A stretch of DNA of 64,000 nucleotides from an uncultured bacterium (GCA_905214875.1 CAJMNR010000004.1:1-64000), one strand, 5' to 3'; shown: positions 16,432 to 26,850, counted from the first letter of the stretch. Made by a program: numbers and translations. The notes: generated from the letters alone by a model not told the origin.

Positions 16432-19400
16432 TTAATACTCACGTTTTCGTCGATACTTAATGACTCCTACTACAGAAACTACTGCCACTAGCGCGATACC
16501 ACCAATCACTAAGAATAAAAACGCCTTATTGTTCGCAATACGAATCAATAAATTCTTAGTGATATAGAACTTTCCAATCTCCTTCACGGATTCATTTCCT
16601 GCCAAGTCAGTGGCAACTACTTTAATCACTTGTTCCGAATTGCTGCTCCCCACCTGCACTGCATACTGGTTATCTTCTATGGAGAAGTTTTGCTCTTCTC
16701 CATTTACAAAGATCTTCGTAGAACCAAGAAGCAAGTTGTCCTCCACATTGATTAAGACCTTTCGCTCCTCCTGATTGTAAGTAGCACCACTTGAGATATT
16801 GATTGGGACGATTCTTGGCGCTGTACGGTCAATTCCGAACCATAACTCCGCTTTCTTATCTCCATCAATATTCTCATTAATATTGCCAGCCTCATCCTTT
16901 GAGTAGATTGCGATACTGTATTTACCATCTTCCTTAATAAGTTCCTTGGAAATCTCGTATTCATATGTATACCAGCTACCATTTCCTCCACTTTCTTTTA
17001 CCGTATAATCCTGTTCCTTCACAAGGTCTTTTACATTATCATTGCAAATAAGGCGAACTACGGTATCTTCCTCTTGCAACTTATTCACGTTCACTTCCTT
17101 AACCGTAGGAGTAACGTCATTATTGACATACCTTCCTGCAACAGATAGTAGCGAATCATTAAAACTATATGTCGACCCAAATCGATTCAATGAAAAATAG
17201 ATTTGTTTTTTCGTCTTATTCTTAGCTAAATCTTCACATTCCACATATAGCTTGTAGACATTATCGTACTTTTCTTCTTTTGGGAAACAATTCAATGTGT
17301 ATTGGTAGACTTTCTGCTCTCTCACAATAGCTGGAGTTATCTCAATTTCATTCTCCAACGCATCATAAAGTTGTACCTTGCCTCCACTGCTTTGCATGTT
17401 TCCATCCTTACATGTAATGACCGGCATAATGTCTCCATTGTATGCCTTGCTGTCCTCTACTCCTACAATCGAAACTTCTGGAACAGTCTTGTCAATTACA
17501 AACTTGACCAGTTCTTTTTCCTCTGCCTGATTTCCGGCCTCATCGGTATAAGCGATCTGTAACGTATACTCTCCTTCTTCTGTAAACTCCATAGCAAGAT
17601 TATGGTCTATTTTTGTACTGCTTACTATCTGCAGTTCTGGATATGACAATATCTTTCCATCCTTTTTTGCAGTTCCCTTTACTTGTATCTTCTTGTAATC
17701 AAAATTCTTCTCATTTACATGAAGCCTTACCATTATATCGGAATTATAGTACTCAATGCCAGCGCTTCTGCTTTCTGATTGTGGCATGTCAATCTGACAA
17801 ACCGGTTTCTCCTTATCAATGGTAAACACTTCCGTTTTCTCGCTCCTTGCCTTATTGCCTGCTGAATCTTCCAACGATACAGCAAGTGAATAGATTCCAT
17901 CTTTATCAAACAATACGGTAGCTGTGTACAATGTCTCATCCGGATTCTTCTCATTCTTTGTTTTTGACCATTCACTTAATGTAGGAACCATGCCATCGGC
18001 ATTAAACACCTCAAGATTTAATTTTTCCGGACTAAAGTTTCTATCTTTTACACGAATGGTAGCCATACGGTTTTCGTTATAATAAATTCCTTCCTTTTGC
18101 TTATCAAAGGATATCTGGACTGTTGGCTTTGTCTTATCAATACTGATATAAAGTTCTTTCTCACTTTCTATGCCGGAACGATCGGTGACAACAACATGAA
18201 CCCGTATATCATTGCTATTATTGGTAATTTTCAAGGCTCCCTTTAAGCTAGTCACTAAGTTAGCATCTGTCCCGTTTATGCTAAACATCCCCTTATCTCC
18301 TTGCAGCTTTCCATCAGCTGATACGGTAACCTTACCACTTTGATTCTTAGCACTGTCCTGCTTACTAGAAACCTCCCACTCGACACTTCGGATTCCTTTA
18401 AATGTATTAGCCACGTCAATCCCAACGTCCACATTCTCTTTGTATAATAGGTTGCCCTTCTCATCTTTTTTCTTTGTATCAGGCGTCGTAAATGTTATCT
18501 CCGATTTACTGTTTTTCTTAGCACTACTGTCAATAATGATTCCATAAGGTTTGGAATAGCTTTCCGTAGTATGTGCTACGCAATCAATAGCTCGTGCAAA
18601 TACCTGTCCTTTAAAATTATTCTGTATCATAAAGGATACGGTATTATCCTTTGCCGCCTCTTTGACCACTTTCTTTGTCTCAACACCGCTCTTATCCTTA
18701 CTATAATCTACCATATAGTATTCGATTGCATGTACCCCGGAAGAAGGATCTCCATCCGATGCCTTAATGGTTACTTTCGTATTCCCATTAAAATAGTAGC
18801 CATATTCCTGTTTTTCAATTAACCGTTCGCTCTGATCCTTTATCCCATCTGCTGTAAAGCTAAACTGCTCAATTTTCGGTTCACCACGATCAATGTAAAA
18901 CGTCTTTTCACTTGTCTTCTCATTTCCTGCATTATCACAAGTTCGAAGCTCAATCGTGTATTTTCCATCGCTGCTTTCACCAATCTGGTTCGTATTAATA
19001 ACAAAGGATTCCTTTGCAATCTTCTTTGAACCACCTATCTTTACTGACTTTCCAGCCGCATCTTTCTTAATTGCTTGTCCATTAATTTTTATCTCTGCTG
19101 CCGCAAGCCCCGACTCTGTATCTTTATATGTAACCGTTAGTTCCTGATCTTTGCCATACCAAATATTCTTATTCTCATCCACATAGTAGCCATCACCTCC
19201 ATCAAGACCAATGGATGGTTTTCCTGTTTCTATACAAATATCATCATGATAGGAAGAGTCAATCTTGCTGATAGGAATTGACTTTGTCTGATTTCCAACC
19301 ACATCATACAAAACCACAGAAAGCGTTCCTTTAAATGGAGCTGGTAGTTTAAACTTCGCACTTTGCGTTTCCTCTGTACTATCTTCCGTTATCTTTTGTC

Positions 19401-21747
19401 TACCGATTTCTTTTTCATTACATAACAGAGCAATTGCACTAAGGCCGCTTGACTTCGCCATACTTCCATCACTTAACTGATAACGGTCTTTTGCCAAAAC
19501 TTCGATAAGAACAGGCGTATTACCATACATTCCGTGTGTACTTCCTTTCAGTGTTTCTCCCTCTTCCCCCTCCTGTCTTAGCGTAATTCCAACTGCCTTT
19601 GGAGCACATGTATCTATATTCACTTCCACCACCAAAGGCTCTGATACATTTCCTGCCTTATCCTTCGCATAAATGTTATAATACCCTTCCATTTGAACCG
19701 GATTTCCCTTCTGATCCTTTGGCGACTGTATTACATAACTATCCTTTTCCTCTTTATTTACAACCAATTTTGTTGGTTCCTTTTCATGCTCACTATTGTA
19801 ATAATATACTTCTGTGATTCCCGAATGTTCTGCTGCCTCAGCGTCACTTGCCTTAAATTCCATCGTAACAAGGGAATTGGTCCATTTTTTATTTGGCGTT
19901 TTCTTCACCAGGCTGACCGTTGGTTTCTTTATATCGACTAACGCCGTATACGAAATAATCTTCTCTGACTTATTTCCTACCTCATCATATCCCCAGACAT
20001 AATATGCACTTTTCCCTGAGCTATTAGCCTCTATGACAAAATTATAGTTTCCTGTTTCTTGATCATAGGACGCCATCTTGCACTGTTTCGAACTCTTTTG
20101 CTCTACCGTATGCTTGCCTGCATCCTCTTTACTAGTTGAATAGTAGATTTGGCTTACCTTGCTTTCGTCTACTACCTTACCTGTTACTGTAATATCCCGA
20201 TTCGTCCATTCCGATTGTGTATCTACCGTTAATTCTGGGCCTGTAATGTCAACCTTGACCGCCTCTGATTGGTTGGTTGCCCGATCTGTAGCCCATATGT
20301 AATATTCCTTCTTTTCCAATCCGTCCTTAGGAAGCTCAAATATATATTGATCATTGCTCTCTGCATTGGCTTTATACTGATAAGATTTTTCAGTTTCCTC
20401 TACTGTCTTTTTCGCATCATAATCCTCTTTTGTACCAAACTGTACTGTATCAATACCAGCATCCCCTTGATCCTTTATAGTTGCAATAAGAGATAAGGTG
20501 TCTGCTGATGATTTCTTTGTGTTGTAGGAGGATACTTGGGGTGGAGTGGTATCGAAGATGAATTGGATGTCGGGTTTGTAGAAACCCGTTTCACCAATCC
20601 CCTCAATTTCCATCCTATTATAACTACAGTTTTGATTTATTGTTAATTCTTTTACGTATTCCATTGCTCCTGCTTTTCCTACTAATAATCTATTTCTTTC
20701 TTTTCTATCTTTAAGTCTTACATAAAAAGTCTCATTTTTATTTAAGTATATTTTGATATTATCGTCACCATAAGCATTTGCTCTATAAATATCTCCCTTT
20801 TCTGTAAAAATTTCAAAATACTTATCAAACTTTCCATCTATTAGCCCAAGTTCAAAAGTCCGAAACTCAATGCTAATATTGTTATTTAATGCTTCATTAT
20901 AGATATTATAGCTTACTTTTTCTATGGCATCTTCAATTACCCTTTCATTAATTTTGTCCCTTGCTCCAATAATACAAATATCTTTTCTTTTTCCCTCTAT
21001 TTTTATATCACATTTACTTCCTGATTCAATTTTTGCTTCGTTAGTCTCCTTTCCATTAATCCATACCTTTAGCTCTCCACCTGTAATCTTTACACTATAT
21101 ATCGGCTTATAACATTCTACCTCAATATTATAATCTTTGTTCATGATAGGAATTGCATATGAAAAACTTTTATTATTTTCCTCAACATTTGCTGACTCCC
21201 CATTTATTTCTATATGCTTTATAGCATAATACAACTCAGGTATAAAAGATAACTCAAGTTTTTCCCCTTCGAAAAACCACTGCTTTTCATTTATTTTGTT
21301 TTCTCCATAAGTACATTCACAAGAACCTTCTCCTCTTTTTATATAACTTAGACAATACTGTCTTTTTAGGTCAATCTGTAATACTTGATCTTCCTTTATC
21401 TTATCTTCATATGTAAATTCTTTTGTATTTTCAACACTTAAGTTTTCCTCGCCCAGTTTTACGCTATAAACCCCATACTCTTCATCTGGTGTACACTTTA
21501 TGCTTATATTCTCTCCTTCCTTTATATAAAACTCATTATTATCATTTGCTAGTAATTCGTCCTCTCCTTGCATAACTTTTACTGTTCCGTTCTCAATCTT
21601 TTCTACTGTTAATTTCACTTCTCGCTTCGTTTTCTCACTTGTCGTATACCTATGATACACCAATACTCCAAGTTGTATTAATGCAAAGCACAACACAACT
21701 ATGCTAACTCCAATAATGATTTTATCTTTCTTTATAACTCCCCTCAT
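16432..21747 (-). CDS. giant membrane-anchored surface protein with multiple Ig-like repeats (1771 aa)
   Basis: An N-terminal hydrophobic segment (about residues 10-31) and a C-terminal helix (FLFLVIGGIALVAVVSVVGVI) followed by RRKREY frame a very long outside region. From about residue 400 onwards at least nine Ig-like modules of roughly 90-150 residues recur, each opening with a variant of D-x-T/K-x-P-x-V (DTTPPQV, DITGPEL, DIKKPTV, DKTKPTV, DKEKPVC, DKTVPEV, DRTAPRI) and containing A-T-D-x-A-G-N-like turns. The first 390 residues are different, Lys/Glu-rich and encoded in much more AT-rich codons. No LPXTG motif or enzyme domain is seen. It ends a cluster with a kinase and phosphatase; adhesion or scaffolding is likely. 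Confidence 0.8.
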   Translation of the reverse strand: MRGVIKKDKIIIGVSIVVLCFALIQLGVLVYHRYTTSEKTKREVKLTVEKIENGTVKVMQGEDELLANDNNEFYIKEGENISIKCTPDEEYGVYSVKLGEENLSVENTKEFTYEDKIKEDQVLQIDLKRQYCLSYIKRGEGSCECTYGENKINEKQWFFEGEKLELSFIPELYYAIKHIEINGESANVEENNKSFSYAIPIMNKDYNIEVECYKPIYSVKITGGELKVWINGKETNEAKIESGSKCDIKIEGKRKDICIIGARDKINERVIEDAIEKVSYNIYNEALNNNISIEFRTFELGLIDGKFDKYFEIFTEKGDIYRANAYGDDNIKIYLNKNETFYVRLKDRKERNRLLVGKAGAMEYVKELTINQNCSYNRMEIEGIGETGFYKPDIQFIFDTTPPQVSSYNTKKSSADTLSLIATIKDQGDAGIDTVQFGTKEDYDAKKTVEETEKSYQYKANAESNDQYIFELPKDGLEKKEYYIWATDRATNQSEAVKVDITGPELTVDTQSEWTNRDITVTGKVVDESKVSQIYYSTSKEDAGKHTVEQKSSKQCKMASYDQETGNYNFVIEANSSGKSAYYVWGYDEVGNKSEKIISYTALVDIKKPTVSLVKKTPNKKWTNSLVTMEFKASDAEAAEHSGITEVYYYNSEHEKEPTKLVVNKEEKDSYVIQSPKDQKGNPVQMEGYYNIYAKDKAGNVSEPLVVEVNIDTCAPKAVGITLRQEGEEGETLKGSTHGMYGNTPVLIEVLAKDRYQLSDGSMAKSSGLSAIALLCNEKEIGRQKITEDSTEETQSAKFKLPAPFKGTLSVVLYDVVGNQTKSIPISKIDSSYHDDICIETGKPSIGLDGGDGYYVDENKNIWYGKDQELTVTYKDTESGLAAAEIKINGQAIKKDAAGKSVKIGGSKKIAKESFVINTNQIGESSDGKYTIELRTCDNAGNEKTSEKTFYIDRGEPKIEQFSFTADGIKDQSERLIEKQEYGYYFNGNTKVTIKASDGDPSSGVHAIEYYMVDYSKDKSGVETKKVVKEAAKDNTVSFMIQNNFKGQVFARAIDCVAHTTESYSKPYGIIIDSSAKKNSKSEITFTTPDTKKKDEKGNLLYKENVDVGIDVANTFKGIRSVEWEVSSKQDSAKNQSGKVTVSADGKLQGDKGMFSINGTDANLVTSLKGALKITNNSNDIRVHVVVTDRSGIESEKELYISIDKTKPTVQISFDKQKEGIYYNENRMATIRVKDRNFSPEKLNLEVFNADGMVPTLSEWSKTKNEKNPDETLYTATVLFDKDGIYSLAVSLEDSAGNKARSEKTEVFTIDKEKPVCQIDMPQSESRSAGIEYYNSDIMVRLHVNEKNFDYKKIQVKGTAKKDGKILSYPELQIVSSTKIDHNLAMEFTEEGEYTLQIAYTDEAGNQAEEKELVKFVIDKTVPEVSIVGVEDSKAYNGDIMPVITCKDGNMQSSGGKVQLYDALENEIEITPAIVREQKVYQYTLNCFPKEEKYDNVYKLYVECEDLAKNKTKKQIYFSLNRFGSTYSFNDSLLSVAGRYVNNDVTPTVKEVNVNKLQEEDTVVRLICNDNVKDLVKEQDYTVKESGGNGSWYTYEYEISKELIKEDGKYSIAIYSKDEAGNINENIDGDKKAELWFGIDRTAPRIVPINISSGATYNQEERKVLINVEDNLLLGSTKIFVNGEEQNFSIEDNQYAVQVGSSNSEQVIKVVATDLAGNESVKEIGKFYITKNLLIRIANNKAFLFLVIGGIALVAVVSVVGVIKYRRKREY

Positions 21748-21824
21748 ACTCTCCCTACTTTCTTATACTCTTTCCATATTATTATCCTTCTTTCTTTTCT
21801 CTGCTTTTGTTTTTTAGTTACTAT

Positions 21825-23786
21825 TTATCTCACTTTTTTTACTTTTGAATAGTCACTTTGAATTGTAGTTTTTTCGGCCTTTTTTAATACACGAATCTTT
21901 ATATAATAAGTTTTATTTTTTAATACTCCATACTTCGTATAGCTTGTACTTTTCTTTCCACTTAATGTCTTTACGCATTTATATCCACTGCTTTTCTTTG
22001 TTGAAAGATATACTTTATACCCTGTTGCACCACTAATTTCCTTCCATTTAATTGTAATTCCACATTTTCCTTTTTTATAAACCTTAGTTCCCTTTGTGAT
22101 TGTAGTTGCTTTCGTTGCCGTTGATGTTCTTACTTTTGCACTTGTTCCACAAATCTTTTTATTTTCTGAAATTTTATATGGAGTAACCTTAAATGTATAA
22201 TACGTTCCACTTGCTAACTGTTTTCCTTTTGATCCACTTACCTTTTTTACAGTATACGTGTTTGACTTCGTATCCTTGATCTTTACATATTTCTTTTGTT
22301 TTCCATCATAACGGTAAATCGAGTATCCAGATACTCCTGCAACTTTTGACCACTTCAGTTTTATCTCATTGCTTTTTTGCCCATATGCCTTTAATCCTTT
22401 TTGCGCTGCAGGTGTCACCGCTACCTTACATGTTGCCTTATGATTATTGCTTGTTGCTGTAATCGAGACTATTCCAGGACCTTTGGCAGTTACCTTTCCT
22501 TTACTATCCACTGTTGCAACTCTCGTGTTGGAAGACTTCCAAGTTACTTTCTTGTTACTTGCGTTTTTGGGACTAATACTTGCAGATAACTGTATCGTTT
22601 TTGTACCTGTAGTACATAATGTTACTTTACTCTTATTTAAAGCTACCTTTGTTACTTCCGTCTGAACATTTACAGTACAACTCTTGGATATATTACTTCC
22701 CTCTACCGTTCTTGCCGTAATCTTCGCACTACCATTCCCAACTGCTTTTACATTTCCTTGTTGGTCTACGGTTGCTACTTTTGGATTTGATGAACTCCAT
22801 ATAACTTGCTGTATGATGCTATCTTTTGGTGCATAGGTTACTGTTAATTTATCTGTGTTTTTCTTATTTACTATCAAATCTAGAGTTTGTTTGGATAATG
22901 ATATTTCTTTTACTGGTTTCCATTCCTTATAATAGCCTGAAAAAAAAGCATAATTATATACTGCTGAATCTTTTTCACAATATATATTCCCAGCTGATCC
23001 CAAAAAACCAATAGAACAATCTTTATTTAGTACTATATAATTTTTTATATTACACTCCTCAAATATACTCCCTCCTATCTCTTTAATATTTGGGGGAATA
23101 ATCATAAACTCTTTTCCTGTATAAAAAACTTCATCTGATAACAAGGTATGCAGATTGTCACAATATCCAAATGCCTGCTCTTGAATCTCTATTACACTTT
23201 CTGGGATATATACCTTACTTAGATACTTACAATTATAGAAACCCTTTACTGGAATAACTTTTAACTGTTTTGAAAGCTTTACTTCAATAAGACTATAATT
23301 CGTAGAGAATGCCTCTACTCCTATATCATTTACTGTATCAGGGAGGCATACACTTGATAACTTTGTCATAAAAAAAGATTTAGGTCCAATTTTCAAAAGA
23401 CCGTCAAACATCTTAACTTCCTTTAAATGAAGACAATATCCAAATGCTGCTTTTCCAATAATCTTTAGCTCTTTTGGAAGAATAACCTTTGTCAACTTTG
23501 TATTGTCGAAAAATGCATACTCCCCAATAACAGTTACTTTCTTCCCATTAATCGTATCCGGCATATGAAGCTCACTTGCATTCCCCTTATACCCAGTAAT
23601 GCTGACAGTTCCATCCTCTAATATTTTATAGGTATAGTCTCCATACGTAAGATCTGTACTAGTTGAAGTTACCTCTGCCAATGCTTTATTTTGTTTTCCA
23701 CTTAAATAAAATATTGCAACAAATAGCATCACCACTATTCCAATCATCCGATAACTTTTTTTCTTCATTCCTTTATTTCCCCACAT
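21825..23786 (-). CDS. secreted surface protein: BspA-type LRR, two Big_2 domains, fibronectin-III-like C-terminus
   Basis: A signal/anchor helix (about residues 13-28) precedes leucine-rich repeats of the BspA/LRR_5 type (about 50-265; modules such as IGEYAFFDNTKLTKVILP). Two bacterial Ig-like Big_2 domains follow (about 290-455; VTWKSSNTRVATVDSKGKVTA). The last 190 residues look like two fibronectin-III-like modules (IKLKWSKVAGVSGYSIYR; ITIKWKEISGATGYKVYL), ending Lys-rich with no sorting motif. Such proteins bind host or substrate polymers. The ATG follows AGGAGGGG, which overlaps the stop of the gene upstream with a two-base gap, so translation is coupled. Confidence 0.85.
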   Translation of the reverse strand: MWGNKGMKKKSYRMIGIVVMLFVAIFYLSGKQNKALAEVTSTSTDLTYGDYTYKILEDGTVSITGYKGNASELHMPDTINGKKVTVIGEYAFFDNTKLTKVILPKELKIIGKAAFGYCLHLKEVKMFDGLLKIGPKSFFMTKLSSVCLPDTVNDIGVEAFSTNYSLIEVKLSKQLKVIPVKGFYNCKYLSKVYIPESVIEIQEQAFGYCDNLHTLLSDEVFYTGKEFMIIPPNIKEIGGSIFEECNIKNYIVLNKDCSIGFLGSAGNIYCEKDSAVYNYAFFSGYYKEWKPVKEISLSKQTLDLIVNKKNTDKLTVTYAPKDSIIQQVIWSSSNPKVATVDQQGNVKAVGNGSAKITARTVEGSNISKSCTVNVQTEVTKVALNKSKVTLCTTGTKTIQLSASISPKNASNKKVTWKSSNTRVATVDSKGKVTAKGPGIVSITATSNNHKATCKVAVTPAAQKGLKAYGQKSNEIKLKWSKVAGVSGYSIYRYDGKQKKYVKIKDTKSNTYTVKKVSGSKGKQLASGTYYTFKVTPYKISENKKICGTSAKVRTSTATKATTITKGTKVYKKGKCGITIKWKEISGATGYKVYLSTKKSSGYKCVKTLSGKKSTSYTKYGVLKNKTYYIKIRVLKKAEKTTIQSDYSKVKKVR

Positions 23787-23788
23787 TT

Positions 23789-24247
23789 CTATTCCCCTCC
23801 TTGTACTATACTAGCTCTTTTATAGCACTCTACTATTGTTTCGGTTCCTACCACTTCTGCACTGTATTGTTCGATTGCTGCAAAGGAATACGAAACATTT
23901 AATTTCATTTCGTATGTTGGCATTGGTGGTAGCTGTTCTAGCTCATAGGCCAATTGTGCTCGTGCCAATAACTCTTCCCTTTGCTTTTCCTGCTCTTTCA
24001 ATATTCTGAAATAAGAGGCAAGTAGGTCATTGTAGCCGTCAATGTTCTCTATATCATCCTGGATTTGTGGATTTAGGAGAACGCTATTTTTTAGTAAAAC
24101 CTTGATATCCTCCTCTTGGCTTGAATTCTTCAATTCTTTTACCACAGCAACAATATGAAATGAAAAAAAGGTTATTGTAGCTGCAATTAGTAATATTGCG
24201 GCAAGCACAATCGCTACCATATAGATTCCTTTGTAGACTTCGATCAT
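23789..24247 (-). CDS. single-pass membrane protein of unknown function, 152 aa
   Basis: I do not recognise the family. One strong transmembrane helix (about residues 8-36) is followed by about 115 polar, helical residues with a Glu/Gln-rich coiled-coil-like stretch (about 82-105) and a Pro-rich turn (LPPMPTYEM). It has no signal cleavage site or lipobox. It sits between the Ser/Thr kinase and the LRR/Big protein with short gaps, so a link between cytoplasmic kinase and outside surface protein is possible but only inferred from position. Confidence 0.55.
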   Translation of the reverse strand: MIEVYKGIYMVAIVLAAILLIAATITFFSFHIVAVVKELKNSSQEEDIKVLLKNSVLLNPQIQDDIENIDGYNDLLASYFRILKEQEKQREELLARAQLAYELEQLPPMPTYEMKLNVSYSFAAIEQYSAEVVGTETIVECYKRASIVQGGE

Positions 24248-24276
24248 TTCCTTCTTCTCCTTTCTGTTACTACCTT

Positions 24277-25956
24277 TTATTTTGCATATGTGCTTTCTAA
24301 GATCATGCGCACATCCTTTTCACGTCCAAGAATATATTCCTTTATGTTTTCGGTTTTTTCGGTCAACGCCTCTGTCATTTTGACTTTTTCGAGGATGGAG
24401 TCATACATCGAAACCACTTGTTCCTTAGGCACACCGTCCACTTTGAACTTTCTTGCATAGACTTCCACGGAAGACGTTATGATACTATATAGCTCCAGTT
24501 TTACGATTTCACTTTCCTCATTACTTTTCTGTACTAAGGCAAGCAGTTCGTTTAAATGATTAAAATAAGGGGCATAGCTTCCTTGGTCATTGGCCTCCTC
24601 AATATTTAACGTGATGTCACGGTTAAACTGTCCAATACTCAGATATACCGCTGCCATGTTCCGCTTCTCATAATTCTCATCCGAATACTTAAGTACATCT
24701 TCAAACCAACGAATGGAACTCTTCATCCTCGTAATCTTATTGTCTTTTTCGGCTGTCTGCCCATAATCATAGTAATACCAATACATTTTCCCAATCTCAA
24801 ACGCCAGCTTGCAGTATTCATCTTGCTTCTGCAGCTCTTCAAGATGTGGATTCAGTACTGATAGCAGTTGTGCTTCCTCTTCTTGGCCAAACACAGTATC
24901 ATCCTTATAAAGATTGATTAATTGCAAATATGCCTTTGTATCATTTGGGCAAATCTCAATTGCTGATAGGATCTGATCTTTGGCATTTTCTTCGTTGGCC
25001 GTAGCCTCCGCACGTAATAAGATCGTATCGTAGTTTTTATTCTCCTCATTTTTCATAAGAAAATAACTCACGGTCCCTACGAGACCTAGTAATACGCTTG
25101 CAGACAAAACGGCGCCAAAGAAACGTAATTTTCGTTTTTGTATTCTGATATGCTCTAAATCGACCTGAGTATAATTGCATAGTGCATAATAAAGCTCCAT
25201 ACAATTCTGATATCGCTCCTTGGGATTCGATTGGGTGCATTTCATAATAATCTGCTCTAAGCCACCGGATAGATTCGGATTCCAGTGACGAATTGGATAT
25301 AGCTCATAAGGTGGCTCACTCGGGCTCTTTCCTGTAACAAGATGATACAACGTAACACCAAGGCTATAGATATCGGTTTTAGGGTCGGTCTGTCCGTGCC
25401 CTCCAAACTGTTCTGGTGCGGCATATCCCCTTGTTCCAAGACTTACGGTATCCGAATTATGCTTCTCCTTGTATTCTCTTGCTATTCCAAAATCAATCAG
25501 CTTTAAGTTGCCATCCGGCTTCAGCATAATATTATCGGGCTTCATATCTCGGTAAATAATGGCTGGAGTCCTAGTATGTAAATAATGAAGCACACCACAC
25601 AGCTGCTTGGCCCATTCGATGACAAGTGTCTGTGGCTGTGGTCCAAACTGTCCGATGATCTTACTCAAGGCTTCTCCCTCTACATAGTCCATGACTACGT
25701 ATAACAAATCCTCTTTTTCAATTACTTCAATAATACGTGGAAGTGCCGGATGGTCTAACTTCTTAAGCAGCTTTACTTCTTCTGCCAAACTGCTAAGCAA
25801 AAAATCCTTGTCCTCGATCCTGTCATTAATCTCCTTAATGGCCCACTGCTTATTCAAACGTATATCCATTGCAAGATATACTTTGGACATTCCGCCTTGT
25901 CCTATTAATTTCAAAATCTCATATTTATTTTCAATGATTGATCCGATAATTGCCAT
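24277..25956 (-). CDS. transmembrane Ser/Thr protein kinase with helical extracellular domain
   Basis: A Hanks-type kinase domain occupies residues 10-265: glycine loop GQGGMSKV (19-26), ATP lysine in WAIKEI (41), catalytic loop YRDMKPDN (135-142), DFG (156-158), activation loop to APEQF. One membrane helix (about 281-300) is followed by about 255 extracytoplasmic residues that look all-helical and TPR-like (ATANEENAKDQILSAIEICPNDTKAYLQLINLY). The usual PASTA repeats of PrkC/PknB are absent, so it should sense something other than muropeptides. It is preceded 15 bp upstream by a PP2C phosphatase, the classic kinase-phosphatase pair. Confidence 0.9.
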   Translation of the reverse strand: MAIIGSIIENKYEILKLIGQGGMSKVYLAMDIRLNKQWAIKEINDRIEDKDFLLSSLAEEVKLLKKLDHPALPRIIEVIEKEDLLYVVMDYVEGEALSKIIGQFGPQPQTLVIEWAKQLCGVLHYLHTRTPAIIYRDMKPDNIMLKPDGNLKLIDFGIAREYKEKHNSDTVSLGTRGYAAPEQFGGHGQTDPKTDIYSLGVTLYHLVTGKSPSEPPYELYPIRHWNPNLSGGLEQIIMKCTQSNPKERYQNCMELYYALCNYTQVDLEHIRIQKRKLRFFGAVLSASVLLGLVGTVSYFLMKNEENKNYDTILLRAEATANEENAKDQILSAIEICPNDTKAYLQLINLYKDDTVFGQEEEAQLLSVLNPHLEELQKQDEYCKLAFEIGKMYWYYYDYGQTAEKDNKITRMKSSIRWFEDVLKYSDENYEKRNMAAVYLSIGQFNRDITLNIEEANDQGSYAPYFNHLNELLALVQKSNEESEIVKLELYSIITSSVEVYARKFKVDGVPKEQVVSMYDSILEKVKMTEALTEKTENIKEYILGREKDVRMILESTYAK

Positions 25957-25971
25957 ACTGCTCCCCCAGAT

Positions 25972-26742
25972 TTATAACGTACGGATAACAATAACACTGA
26001 TATTATCCTGTTCTTTTCTACTCTTACATAAATCCACTAAAAACCGAGCATTCTCATAAATCTTTTCTTCCTTTGACAGCTCTAGCGGACTTAAGTATGT
26101 CTGCATCTCCTGCTCTGATATCTTATGTCGAAATCCATCTGAACAAATGAGATAAGTGCACTCATGCTCTACCCGAAACAGATACTCCTCAAACTTTACA
26201 TTTGGCGTATCCCCGATACATTGTAAGATAATGTTCTGCCTTGGATCTTTCTTTGCCTGTTCTCTTGTAAGCAATCCACGTTTCACTTGAAGTTCCACCA
26301 GCGTCTGGTCCTCTGTCAGCTGACGGATTTCATTTTTTATCTCATACAGTCGACAATCTCCAACATGAAGCACATACATTCCCTGTTCGTCAGCAATCAG
26401 CACTGCCGTAAGCGTCGTTCCAAGCTTCTTTCCCATGCTGTCCCCGTAGAGAATCAGCTGTTCATTACATTCCAATACAAGTTTATTCCATTGTTCCTTC
26501 ACCTTTTTAAAAGTAAGCCCCTCTCTGCATAACTCAGGCAAGGAATCATCAAACCATGTTACAAATGCACGGATGACTGAAGCGCTTGCAACTTCCCCCT
26601 GCTCCAGGCCTCCCATTCCATCGCATACAACTGCCATAGTAATCGTGTATTCACCATACTTTATGGATTTTAGACATAAACTATCTTGATTTACCTTTTT
26701 TCTATTTCCAACATCAGTACAATAGCTTGCGACAATCTCCAA
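25972..26742 (-). CDS. PP2C-family Ser/Thr protein phosphatase
   Basis: PPM phosphatases remove phosphate from proteins using two metal ions. Motifs are in order: GNRKKVNQDS near the N-terminus, DGMGGLEQGE (metal-binding Asp-Gly), GTTLTAVLI, HVGDCRLY, CSDGF and the final QDNISVIVI. The open frame reaches 26802, but GGAGG lies 8 bases before a TTG at 26742, giving a 256-residue protein that begins right at the conserved domain, so I prefer that start. It is the first gene of the cluster with the Ser/Thr kinase, and most likely dephosphorylates the kinase and its targets. Confidence 0.9.
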   Translation of the reverse strand: MEIVASYCTDVGNRKKVNQDSLCLKSIKYGEYTITMAVVCDGMGGLEQGEVASASVIRAFVTWFDDSLPELCREGLTFKKVKEQWNKLVLECNEQLILYGDSMGKKLGTTLTAVLIADEQGMYVLHVGDCRLYEIKNEIRQLTEDQTLVELQVKRGLLTREQAKKDPRQNIILQCIGDTPNVKFEEYLFRVEHECTYLICSDGFRHKISEQEMQTYLSPLELSKEEKIYENARFLVDLCKSRKEQDNISVIVIRTL

Positions 26743-26850
26743 CGTATTTTCCTCCATTATTTTCACGATTGTTATAGATAATAAAACAGTATCATATATC
26801 AAATCCAGAAACTACAGTCCTGGTAAATATCCCTTTTCTTTGTAATATTT

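Noticed and set aside
18571..18822. Plus-strand ORFs of 60-100 codons across the large surface gene and other genes
   Set aside because: They are antisense to well-supported genes, lack ribosome sites and have no recognisable protein features.
24277..26742. Type VII secretion locus
   Set aside because: Kinase and phosphatase genes occur in such loci, but no WXG100, EssC/YukB-like ATPase, YukD or FHA protein is present in the window.
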